This document shows, in pieces, positions 31,050-38,056 of a DNA stretch of 38,426 nt. The DNA comes from Candidatus Sulfotelmatobacter kueseliae (GTDB lineage: Bacteria > Acidobacteriota > Terriglobia > Terriglobales > Acidobacteriaceae). The notes below the pieces were generated by a model. That model saw only the letters and a list, made by a program, of their open reading frames with translations. It had not been told where the DNA came from and did not search any database. Made by a program: the position numbers and the translations under genes. Location: the NCBI GenBank assembly GCA_900290255.1, contig OMOD01000171.1:880-39305 (forward strand), in the 5' to 3' direction. Positions within the stretch are counted from its first letter, which is position 1; each line of letters starts with the position of its first letter.

Positions 31050-31529
31050 CTACTGCGTAACCGTAGCCTGGTAGCTCACCGCCTGCCAATGTCCGCCGCG
31101 GCGCACCCAAACCCGCGTGTAACGGTACGGACCGCTGAAATCTTCGCCAAGCTGGTGCCCCTTCACATCGGCGCGCGCAGTCACGACGGCAGTGTCGCCA
31201 TAGACGCGCACCACCATGTCGGTTACGTCAACCGCATCGTAGCGAAGCTGGCCGCTCTTGCGAGCCGACACGGAATCCTGCTTCGTGGTTACCTGCCCCA
31301 GGGGTGTAATGGCCACGTAGTCCTCGGCCAGCGTCCGCGCCGAGAACTCGGCATCGCGGTGAAGGATGGCCTCCCGGGCTTGCCGCTCCATGTCCACGAC
31401 CTCGCGGATCGTGGCCTGCTCGCTGGAATCCAGGGAGGGGCTGGGCCGGATCGCGACGTGCTGCGCTGCAAGGGCTGGCAGAACGCCGAGCACGGCGGAC
31501 AATAACGCTGCACATTTGTTCATCAACAT
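31050..31529 (-). CDS. secreted SnoaL/DUF4440-type protein
   Basis: 159 residues. Signal peptide (KCAALLSAVLGVLPALAAQ). The mature part fits the SnoaL-like/DUF4440 cone fold: IREVVDMERQAREAILHRD, FSARTLAEDYVAITPLGQV, DAVDVTDMVVRVYGDTAVVT, and YRYTRVWVRRGGHWQAVSYQA, the standard DUF4440 ending. Members are mostly unassigned; some bind small ligands. The ATG at 31529 has GGAGG five bases upstream; a second ATG at 31523 would have 11-base spacing. It is a lone minus-strand gene between rlmH and cobO. Confidence 0.82.
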   Translation of the reverse strand: MLMNKCAALLSAVLGVLPALAAQHVAIRPSPSLDSSEQATIREVVDMERQAREAILHRDAEFSARTLAEDYVAITPLGQVTTKQDSVSARKSGQLRYDAVDVTDMVVRVYGDTAVVTARADVKGHQLGEDFSGPYRYTRVWVRRGGHWQAVSYQATVTQ

Positions 31530-31820
31530 TGAGACCTCCGCGGTTCGCGAGGGACAGAGATCCGCTTGCCCGAGCTACGCAGAATTGGATGCGCGAGTTC
31601 TGTGAAAAAGTTCTCGGCTCGAGAGATTCTCTGCCGCACTCAGTAAAAACGCCACAGGACCGAAGAAATAACCCACATCACCCAAAACCGTGCGCGAGAG
31701 TGATCTGTTCATCTTTCTTGGTGGGCGCACCGCCGCCGCCCTCGTCTCATATTGAATCACCGGGCCAGGGTAGCGGACGACTTCACGCCGGCATTCTAGT
31801 AGAATCAAACCTCCATCGGC

Positions 31821-32357
31821 ATGGCTGACGTTCGTCGTGGTCTGATTATCGTGAACACCGGGCCGGGCAAGGGTAAGACGACGGCTGCTATGGGAACCGC
31901 CCTGCGTGCGGTCGGCCAGGGCATGCGGGTGCTGATGCTGCAATTCCTCAAGGGATCGTGGCACTACGGCGAACTTGACGCGGTACAAGCCTTCGGCCAT
32001 AAGTTCGTGATGAAGCAGATGGGCCGGGGCTTCGTGAAGGTCGGCGCGGAAAAGCCCGACGCCGAAGATGTGCGCCTGGTGGAACAGGCCTGGGCCGAGG
32101 CGGAAAAGGCCATCTTGTCCGGAGAATGGGACCTGGTTGTGCTCGATGAGATCAACTATGCCATCAGCTATGGCATGCTGGATCCGGCGCGGGTGGTCGA
32201 GTGCCTGAAAAAGAAGCCGGAAATGGTGCATGTCATCTTGACGGGCCGCAACGCACACCCGACAATTGTGGAGGTCGCCGACACGGTCACCGAAATGCGC
32301 CAGGTCAAGCATGCCTACGAAAAAGGCGTGATGGCGCAGCGAGGGATCGAATATTGA
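31821..32357 (+). CDS. cobO: cob(I)yrinic acid a,c-diamide adenosyltransferase
   Basis: 178 residues. It transfers the adenosyl group of ATP to the cobalt of corrinoids. P-loop NTGPGKGKTT (N12-T21) at the start, MRVLMLQFLKGSWHYGEL, the Walker B-like LVVLDEINYAISYG, and the closing VILTGRNAHPTIVEVAD, EMRQVKHAYEKG, MAQRGIEY, which are highly specific to the CobA/CobO/BtuR family. No other cobalamin genes are in the window, so this may serve salvage; the radical SAM protein at 1261 is a possible B12 user. No cobalamin riboswitch was recognised upstream. The stop is followed at once by a heptamer array. Confidence 0.94.
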   Translation: MADVRRGLIIVNTGPGKGKTTAAMGTALRAVGQGMRVLMLQFLKGSWHYGELDAVQAFGHKFVMKQMGRGFVKVGAEKPDAEDVRLVEQAWAEAEKAILSGEWDLVVLDEINYAISYGMLDPARVVECLKKKPEMVHVILTGRNAHPTIVEVADTVTEMRQVKHAYEKGVMAQRGIEY

Positions 32358-32361
32358 AGAT

Positions 32362-32438
32362 AGTCCCGAGCCCCGAGTCCCGAGCCCCGAGAAAACTAGG
32401 GTCGGCTCGGAACTCGCGACTCAGGACTCACAACTAGC
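32362..32438. repeat. inverted period-7 arrays between cobO and accD, running to the accD start
   Basis: Left array 32362-32389: four units alternating GTCCCGA and GCCCCGA. Right array 32404-32438: five units such as AACTCGC, GACTCAG, GACTCAC. The right array ends one base before the accD ATG at 32440, so accD has no Shine-Dalgarno sequence. Confidence 0.85.
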
Positions 32439-32439
32439 C

Positions 32440-33282
32440 ATGGCTTGGTTTCGACGCGAATCCGGCGAGCTGGATACTTCGGGCGAGAAAAGAGTCCGCA
32501 CCGAAGGGCTGTGGGTGAAGTGTGATAACTGCCGCCAGATCATCTGGAAAAAAGACCTGGAAGAGAACATGAACGTCTGTCCGAAGTGCGAGAAGCACTT
32601 CCGGATTGACGCCCGCACCCGCCTCGCCCAACTGCTCGACGACAATCAGTACGAAACCTCCGATGGCAACATCAGCTCGACCGATCCGCTGAAGTTTGTC
32701 GACCTGAAGCCGTATTCCTCGCGGCTGCGGCAGGCGCAGAAGGATACGGGCCTGAAAGATGCGGTCATCAATGCGCGCGGCAAGTTGCTGGGGCGGCCGG
32801 TGATTGTCAGCGCCATGGAGTATGCCTTCATCGGCGGCAGCATGGGCGCGGTGGTCGGCGAAGCCATCACCCGGGCGATCGAACGCGCCGTCGAGACGCG
32901 GACGCCGCTCATCATCGTCTCGGCCTCGGGCGGGGCGCGCATGATGGAGGGGGTCGTCAGCCTGATGCAGCTGGCCAAGATCTCGGCCGCGCTGGCCCGG
33001 CTGGACAAGAGCAAGGTCCCCTACATTTCGTTGCTGACCGACCCGACCACCGGCGGCGTGACCGCGTCGTTCGCCATGCTCGGCGATCTGAATATTGCCG
33101 AACCCGGGGCGCTGATCGGCTTCGCCGGGCCGCGTGTAATCGAACAGACCATCCGGCAGAAGCTGCCGCCAGGCTTCCAGCGCAGCGAGTTCCTGCTGCA
33201 GCACGGCATGCTCGATGCCGTCGTCTCCCGCAAGCAGCTCAAACCCTATATCTCCCGCGCGCTGGACTTCATGGCTGCGTGA
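32440..33282 (+). CDS. accD: acetyl-CoA carboxylase carboxyltransferase, beta subunit
   Basis: 280 residues, normal length. It is one half of the carboxyltransferase making malonyl-CoA for fatty acid synthesis, partnered by AccA (not in the window). N-terminal zinc ribbon C28-x2-C31 ... C47-x2-C50 (KCDNCRQIIWKKDL ... VCPKCEKHFRI). The crotonase-fold core has MEYAFIGGSMGAVVGEAITR, SASGGARMMEGVVSLMQLAK, LTDPTTGGVTASFA, EPGALIGFAGPRVIEQTI, and LPPGFQRSEFLLQHGMLD, all strongly conserved. folC follows 160 bases later, a common adjacency. The start abuts a heptamer array. Confidence 0.96.
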   Translation: MAWFRRESGELDTSGEKRVRTEGLWVKCDNCRQIIWKKDLEENMNVCPKCEKHFRIDARTRLAQLLDDNQYETSDGNISSTDPLKFVDLKPYSSRLRQAQKDTGLKDAVINARGKLLGRPVIVSAMEYAFIGGSMGAVVGEAITRAIERAVETRTPLIIVSASGGARMMEGVVSLMQLAKISAALARLDKSKVPYISLLTDPTTGGVTASFAMLGDLNIAEPGALIGFAGPRVIEQTIRQKLPPGFQRSEFLLQHGMLDAVVSRKQLKPYISRALDFMAA

Positions 33283-33298
33283 GGCGCTCTCCAGACTG

Positions 33299-33347
33299 AC
33301 GTCATCCCGAAGCCCCGCGCCTTCACCGGCGGGGCGAGGGATCTCCT
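33299..33347. repeat. solo arm of the MITE-like CCCGA subfamily
   Basis: ACGTCATCCCGA then GCCTTCACCGGCGG and CGAGGGATCTC. It matches one arm of the elements at 27488-27606 and 34874-34989 and has no partner arm nearby. Confidence 0.7.
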
Positions 33348-33441
33348 GTAAAACGGAACTCGGGCGTTAGCCCTGCCTTCAAACCGCCGCGCAACTCTCC
33401 CAACCTGGACACGACTGCTGTTAACCTGATGATTCAAGCTG

Positions 33442-34857
33442 ATGGCTGAGAGCTTCTCCACCTACGAAACCGCAGTGGCGAGCATGTTTGCGTTGGGGCA
33501 CGAGCTGGCCCAGACTCCGGCGCACAAATTCGACTTGACGCACATGCGCGTTCTGCTCGACGGATTGCAGCATCCCGAGCGGGCGTTTCCCAGCGTCCTG
33601 ATTGCCGGGACGAACGGGAAAGGCTCGACGGCGGCCACGCTGGCCTCCATTCTGCAGGCTTCCGGCTTAAAGACGGCGCTGTACACCTCGCCGCATCTGC
33701 AGCGCATCAACGAGCGCATCCGGGTCAACGGAGAAGAAATCCGGGACGATGATTTTGCTGCGCTCCACGGGCAAGTCGATCGCGTCGCAGAACGTCTGGT
33801 CGAGCGGAAGGAGCTGCCCTGGCATCCCAGCTTTTTCGAGATGATGACTGCGATCGCGTTTACTCACTTTGCCCGCGAAAAAGTGGAGATTGCGGTGCTG
33901 GAAGTCGGCATGGGCGGGCGGCTGGATGCGACCAATGTGGTCGAGCCGCTGGTCAGCGTGATTACCGACATTTCGCTCGATCATCAGAAGTACCTGGGCG
34001 ACACGGTGGGCGAGATCGCGCGCGAGAAGGTGGGGATTATCCGGCCGGGCGGCGTGGTGGTGACCTTGCCGCAGCAGCCCGAGGCCAACGACGTGATCGG
34101 CAACACCATCCTGGATTTGGGCGCGATCGGGGTGAGCGCGGTGCAGTATGTTCCGCCGGTTTCGCCGGGGAGCAGCCAGTATTTGACCGGCAGCGCTAAG
34201 AAACCCTTCACTGCCGACCACCCAGAGAACGAGAGGAACGATGCCCAGTGGCGGTCCCGCTATCCGCTCGAAGTCATGGGTGAACAGATTCTGGTCGAGA
34301 GCCCGCTGCTGGGGCGGCATCAATTGCGCAATGTAGCGCTGGCGGTGGCCGCGGCCGAAGAGCTGAGCAAGAAGGGACTTGCTGGCATAACCCCTCAATC
34401 CATCGAGCGGGGCATTCGTGAGACGCGCTGGCCGGGGCGGTTTCAGGTTCTGCCCCAGTGCGCTGCCTGGCCGGAGGTTGTGCTTGACGTGGCCCACAAT
34501 CCGGCGGGAGCGTGGGCCCTCCGTTCTGCGCTTTCGGAGCGCTATGGCGACCGTCCGCTGATTTTCGTTTTTGGTGCGATGCGCGACAAGGCCATCTCGG
34601 AGATGGCAGAGATTCTGTTTCCGCTGGCGCTGCGGGTGATCGCTACCCGGCCGGAGAATCCCCGCGCGGCCTCGCCGGAAGAGATTCAGCAGGCGGCAAG
34701 CCGCACCGGCGCCGAGATTGAGCCGGTTGCCGAAGTGGGCTCGGCCCTGGAACGCGCCCGCAGTGGGGCAGGACAACAGACTCTGATTGTGGTGACGGGC
34801 TCGATTTATCTGGTAGGGGAAGCGATGCGCCATCTTGCGGGACGAACATCAAAGTGA
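33442..34857 (+). CDS. folC: folylpolyglutamate synthase / dihydrofolate synthase
   Basis: 471 residues, somewhat longer than the usual 420-440. Adds glutamate to dihydropteroate or folates. ATP loop G56-T-N-G-K60-G-S-T in LIAGTNGKGSTAATLASIL, TSPHLQRINERIRVNGEEI, SFFEMMTAIAF, EVGMGGRLDATNVVEP, TDISLDHQKYLGDT, REKVGIIRPGG, the RWPGRFQVL and LDVAHNPAGAW elements, and a Mur-type C-terminal domain (LIFVFGAMRDKAIS, RVIATRPENPRA). The extra length lies around residues 235-275 (SSQYLTGSAKKPFTADHPEN), a variable surface in this family. It follows accD; start ATG 33442 has no strong site. Confidence 0.94.
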   Translation: MAESFSTYETAVASMFALGHELAQTPAHKFDLTHMRVLLDGLQHPERAFPSVLIAGTNGKGSTAATLASILQASGLKTALYTSPHLQRINERIRVNGEEIRDDDFAALHGQVDRVAERLVERKELPWHPSFFEMMTAIAFTHFAREKVEIAVLEVGMGGRLDATNVVEPLVSVITDISLDHQKYLGDTVGEIAREKVGIIRPGGVVVTLPQQPEANDVIGNTILDLGAIGVSAVQYVPPVSPGSSQYLTGSAKKPFTADHPENERNDAQWRSRYPLEVMGEQILVESPLLGRHQLRNVALAVAAAEELSKKGLAGITPQSIERGIRETRWPGRFQVLPQCAAWPEVVLDVAHNPAGAWALRSALSERYGDRPLIFVFGAMRDKAISEMAEILFPLALRVIATRPENPRAASPEEIQQAASRTGAEIEPVAEVGSALERARSGAGQQTLIVVTGSIYLVGEAMRHLAGRTSK

Positions 34858-34873
34858 AAACGTCATTTAGAGT

Positions 34874-34989
34874 GCGTCATCCCGAAGGCCCGCGTTTTCA
34901 CCGGCGGGCCGAGGGATCTCCCCCGCAAACGCCTTTTCTAAGAGAGATCCCTCGCTCCGCCTGAAGTACGTCTCCGCTCGGGATGACGC
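34874..34989. mobile_element. MITE-like element, CCCGA subfamily (copy 2)
   Basis: 116 bp with perfect 12-bp ends GCGTCATCCCGA (34874-34885) and complement (34978-34989). Inside are one arm with GTTTTCACCGGCGGGCCG and the other, on the opposite strand, with TTCAGGCGGAGCGAGG; both arms are also found, inverted, at 27488-27606. It lies between folC and the acyltransferase gene. Confidence 0.75.
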
Positions 34990-35056
34990 CGTCAAAAGGG
35001 GGCCGGGACTTGGAAACGGGCACCACACGAGTCCCGGTTTCCCCTAGAATAGAGGC

Positions 35057-35920
35057 GTGCAGGAAGTGAAGTCATCCGTGAGTCAGGTCGAGAACGAGCC
35101 AGCCGAGGACGGCGCTGCGCCGGTGGCGTCGGCTTCCTTGCCGGTTCTTGAACGGCGATTTCTCGATGCCATTCCCCGGCGCGAATACGGCTGGGGGAGC
35201 CGCTTGCGCTCGTATCTGATCATTGATCCGCTGATCTGGCTTTACACGCTGGTTTTGGGAACCATCGTCCTGATCGTGGGCTTGTTCGATCCAGGCGGAC
35301 GCCGCCAGCACCGCATCGCCGCTGCCTGGTCGTGGCTGATCACCAAGACGATGATCTCGCCGGTGAAGGTGACCGGCCTCGATAAGATTGACACGTCCAA
35401 GGCGCACGTCTACGCAGTGAATCACTCTTCCGCCCTCGATATCCCGGTGCTCTACGTCTACCTGCCGTTCCAGTTCCGCATCGCGTTCAAGAAAGAGTTG
35501 CTGTCTTATCCGGGCGTCGGCTGGTATCTCAAGCAGTCGGGCCAGATCTGCCTCGATCAGCAGAATCCGGCGCGTTCGGTGGGCAGCATCCGCACCGCGC
35601 TGAAGGACCTGAGGACGGGCATGCCGCTGGTGATCTTCCCCGAGGGCGGACGCACGCCCGACGGCGAAATCAAGCAGTTTCTGCCGGGCGCGTTCTTTCT
35701 CGCCATCAAGGCGCAGGTGGATATCGTCCCGGTGGCGCTGGTCGGCACCTTCGAACTGCTGCCCATGAACACGTATCACATCAAGTGCCACCCGCTGGAG
35801 ATGCGCGTCGGCGAGCCGATCCCGACCGCGGGCCTAACCACGCGCGACTTGGAAGGACTGTCGAACCGGGTCAAGGCGGCCATGGAAAGCCTGTATTATT
35901 CGGAAGGTCCGGCGTCGTAA
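35057..35920 (+). CDS. 1-acyl-sn-glycerol-3-phosphate acyltransferase (PlsC-type)
   Basis: 287 residues. Transfers an acyl chain to lysophosphatidic acid in phospholipid synthesis. Motif I NHSSALDIP carries catalytic H123 and D128 (HxxxxD). Motif III is FPEGGRTPDG (F194), and the substrate region FRIAFKKELLSYPGVGWYLK with the later VPVALVGTFELLP complete the family pattern. A membrane segment (LIWLYTLVLGTIVLIVGLF, about residues 59-77) anchors it. The N-terminal 40 residues are polar. GTG 35057 is kept, although an in-frame GTG at 35066 is also possible; TAGAAT at 35046-35051 may be a -10 box. The role fits with accD upstream. Confidence 0.9.
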   Translation: MQEVKSSVSQVENEPAEDGAAPVASASLPVLERRFLDAIPRREYGWGSRLRSYLIIDPLIWLYTLVLGTIVLIVGLFDPGGRRQHRIAAAWSWLITKTMISPVKVTGLDKIDTSKAHVYAVNHSSALDIPVLYVYLPFQFRIAFKKELLSYPGVGWYLKQSGQICLDQQNPARSVGSIRTALKDLRTGMPLVIFPEGGRTPDGEIKQFLPGAFFLAIKAQVDIVPVALVGTFELLPMNTYHIKCHPLEMRVGEPIPTAGLTTRDLEGLSNRVKAAMESLYYSEGPAS

Positions 35921-35951
35921 TTATTATCCTCAAACGATTCATTCTTGCAGC

Positions 35952-35979
35952 GTAACCTTTTCCTCATCTCATCCGTTAT
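35952..35979 (+). promoter_or_regulatory. candidate ECF-type promoter of the sigma factor gene
   Basis: GTAACC (35952-35957), 16 bases, CGTTAT (35974-35979). The AAC ... CGT pattern at N16 resembles that of the DUF4097 gene (20687-20714), which would fit autoregulation by the sigma factor. Confidence 0.35.
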
Positions 35980-36009
35980 CTAAACGTACGGCCAAACCGC
36001 GGAGAATTC

Positions 36010-36564
36010 GTGAGAGCTCTGAAGAAAGAAGCGGACGAGCGGCTTCTGATCGAGGCTGCCCAGCACGATCCCGCCCGCTTTGCCGACCTCTACGAACTTA
36101 ACTTCGAGCGCGTGTATGCCTACGTGGTGCGGCGGGTGCGGGACCGCGCTGAAAGCGAAGACCTGACGGCCGAGGTCTTTCAGCAGGCGCTGGCCAACCT
36201 GAAACGCTTTGAGTGGCGCGGAATTCCGTTTGCGGCGTGGCTCTACCGCATCGCGGCCAATCTGATTTCCGACCGCTGGCAGCATTCCGGCCGCGAGATT
36301 GCGGACGATACCGCAATTGAGTCAGCACAGAGCAAGACCGGAAGTCCCGCCGAGACGGAAGAAGTCGAGCGCCGCGCCACGCTATACCGCCTAGTGGATA
36401 CTTTGCCGGCCGAGCAGAAACGCGTCGTGGTCATGCGCTTCGTCGAGGAGAAAAGCATTAAGGAGGTCGCGCGGGAGATTCGCAAGACGGAGGGCGCGGT
36501 GAAGCAACTGCAGTTCCGCGCGCTCTCCAGCCTGCGGGCGCGCTTGGAGGGTGCCGGTGCCTAA
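36010..36564 (+). CDS. ECF-family RNA polymerase sigma factor
   Basis: 184 residues, normal for ECF sigma factors. Region 2 (about residues 24-90): FADLYELNFERVYAYVVRRV, SEDLTAEVFQQALANLKRF, and IPFAAWLYRIAANLISD with the conserved W-L-x-R-I-A-x-N. Region 4 (about 128-178): YRLVDTLPAEQKRVVVMRFV, KSIKEVAREIRKTEGAVKQL and RALSSLRARL. GTG 36010 has GGAG five bases upstream. Its stop overlaps the start of the VOC gene (36557), an arrangement usual for a sigma factor and its regulator. A candidate ECF promoter lies upstream. The target regulon is unknown. Confidence 0.93.
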   Translation: MRALKKEADERLLIEAAQHDPARFADLYELNFERVYAYVVRRVRDRAESEDLTAEVFQQALANLKRFEWRGIPFAAWLYRIAANLISDRWQHSGREIADDTAIESAQSKTGSPAETEEVERRATLYRLVDTLPAEQKRVVVMRFVEEKSIKEVAREIRKTEGAVKQLQFRALSSLRARLEGAGA

Positions 36565-38056
36565 GCGCTCTCTACATCCGGGAAATGGCGAGCAGAAGAA
36601 AATCGAGCAGCTCAATCAGGCCATCGATGCCATGCTGGCCCGCACCGACGGCCAACTGGGGAAGGTGAACCCCGAAATCGAGCCACTGGTGCGCCTCGCG
36701 GCGGAATTGCGCAATCGGCCGCGGGAAGGTTTCAAGGCCCGATTGAAATCCAGACTGGAAGGGAGAAGTCATATGTCTGTTGTTGCTGAACCCGTTGCAG
36801 CCGTTCGCGTGATTGCATCACCAAGATTGGCGTTCCGAGATCCTGCCAAAGCGATCGAGTTCTATAAGCGCGCTTTGGGTGCGAAGGAAATATTCCGTTT
36901 CCAAGTTGGGGATAGTATCCCGCATGCCGAATTGATGATCGGCGATTCGCCCATTTATGTAACCGGCGAATGGCCCGAGGGCGGCCGCTTCAGCGCTGAA
37001 ACGCTGGGAAACTCGCCCATTTCGATTTCCATCCAGGTCCCTGACGTAGACTCATTTGCCGAACATGCCGTGGCGGAAGGCATGAAGTTCGTGCATCCGC
37101 CGAGAGATCAGTTCTACGGCCACCGCGACGCGACCCTGCAGGATCCCTTTGGCTATTCGTGGGGAGTGTTCACGGTGAAAGAGGAAATGTCGGTTGAGGA
37201 GATGCACCACCGCATGAAGGGGATGACCACCGGCCCCGAAGGCGGACGGATGCCGGGGAAAGAAGAGAAGAAAGGCGTGAGCCCGGTTCCTCGCGGATAT
37301 CGCATGGTAACGCCGTATCTGGTCGCCGCCGACGGCCCGGCCCTGCTGGACTTCGTGGGCAAAGCCTTCGGCGCCGAAGAAACATTCCGCATCGAAACCC
37401 CCATGGGCGGCGTGCACGGCGAGGTCCGGATCGGCGATTCCATGATGATGATCGGCGGCGGCATCCCCGGCAAGAAGTTCCCCGGCTCGCCGCAGCCGAA
37501 TGCTCTGCACGTCTACGTCGAAGACGCCGACGCCGTGGTGAAGAAAGCGGTCGCGGCCGGCGCCACGCTGATTGACGAGCCCCGCGATCAGGATTACGGC
37601 GAGCGCTCCGCCACCGTGAAGGACGCCGCCGGCAACCTCTGGTACATCGCCACGGCGAAAGGAGAGAGCTACAAGCCGAAGGGCCTGCACAACGTGAATC
37701 CTTATCTGCATCCGCGGCGGGCCGAGCCGCTGATCAGTTTCCTGAAGCGCGCCTTCGGGGCGGAGGAACTGGCCAAGTACAGCTCGCCCGACGGCGTGGT
37801 GATGCACGCTCAAGTTCGTGTCGGCGATTCCGTAGTCGAGATGGGCGAGGCCCACGGCAAATACGAGACCATGCCCGCAATGTTCTATCTCTACGTGCCC
37901 AACGTGGATGCGGTTCATCGCCAGGCCGTGGCCGCGGGCGCAACCTCGTTCCAGGAGCCAACCGACCAGCCTTATGGCGACCGCACCGCGGCCGTCGCCG
38001 ACGCGTTCGGCAACAAGTGGTACATCGCGACCCACATCAAAGACGTGGACATGTAG
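36557..38056 (+). CDS. three-domain VOC (PhnB/glyoxalase-like) protein with short anti-sigma-like N-terminus
   Basis: 499 residues from GTG 36557, chosen because GGAGG lies six bases upstream and it overlaps the sigma gene by 8 bases. The first 72 residues (KIEQLNQAIDAMLARTDGQL ... LRNRPREGFKARLKSRLEG) are charged and helical, like the short regulators that follow sigma genes. Then three VOC repeats: AFRDPAKAIEFYKRALGAKE to DPFGYSWGVF; VTPYLVAADGPALLDFVGKA to DAAGNLWYIAT; and VNPYLHPRRAEPLISFLKRA to DAFGNKWYIATH. Each has the PhnB-type beta-alpha-beta pattern with a final GN-W. Activity is unknown. An internal ATG at 36773 has GGGAG at 7 bases and could make the VOC part alone. An intrinsic terminator follows. 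Confidence 0.8.
   Translation: MPKRSLHPGNGEQKKIEQLNQAIDAMLARTDGQLGKVNPEIEPLVRLAAELRNRPREGFKARLKSRLEGRSHMSVVAEPVAAVRVIASPRLAFRDPAKAIEFYKRALGAKEIFRFQVGDSIPHAELMIGDSPIYVTGEWPEGGRFSAETLGNSPISISIQVPDVDSFAEHAVAEGMKFVHPPRDQFYGHRDATLQDPFGYSWGVFTVKEEMSVEEMHHRMKGMTTGPEGGRMPGKEEKKGVSPVPRGYRMVTPYLVAADGPALLDFVGKAFGAEETFRIETPMGGVHGEVRIGDSMMMIGGGIPGKKFPGSPQPNALHVYVEDADAVVKKAVAAGATLIDEPRDQDYGERSATVKDAAGNLWYIATAKGESYKPKGLHNVNPYLHPRRAEPLISFLKRAFGAEELAKYSSPDGVVMHAQVRVGDSVVEMGEAHGKYETMPAMFYLYVPNVDAVHRQAVAAGATSFQEPTDQPYGDRTAAVADAFGNKWYIATHIKDVDM

Noticed and set aside
31530..31820. Possible cobalamin riboswitch upstream of cobO
   Set aside because: A GCCAC-like stretch exists, but no B12 box or the conserved paired elements could be recognised by eye.
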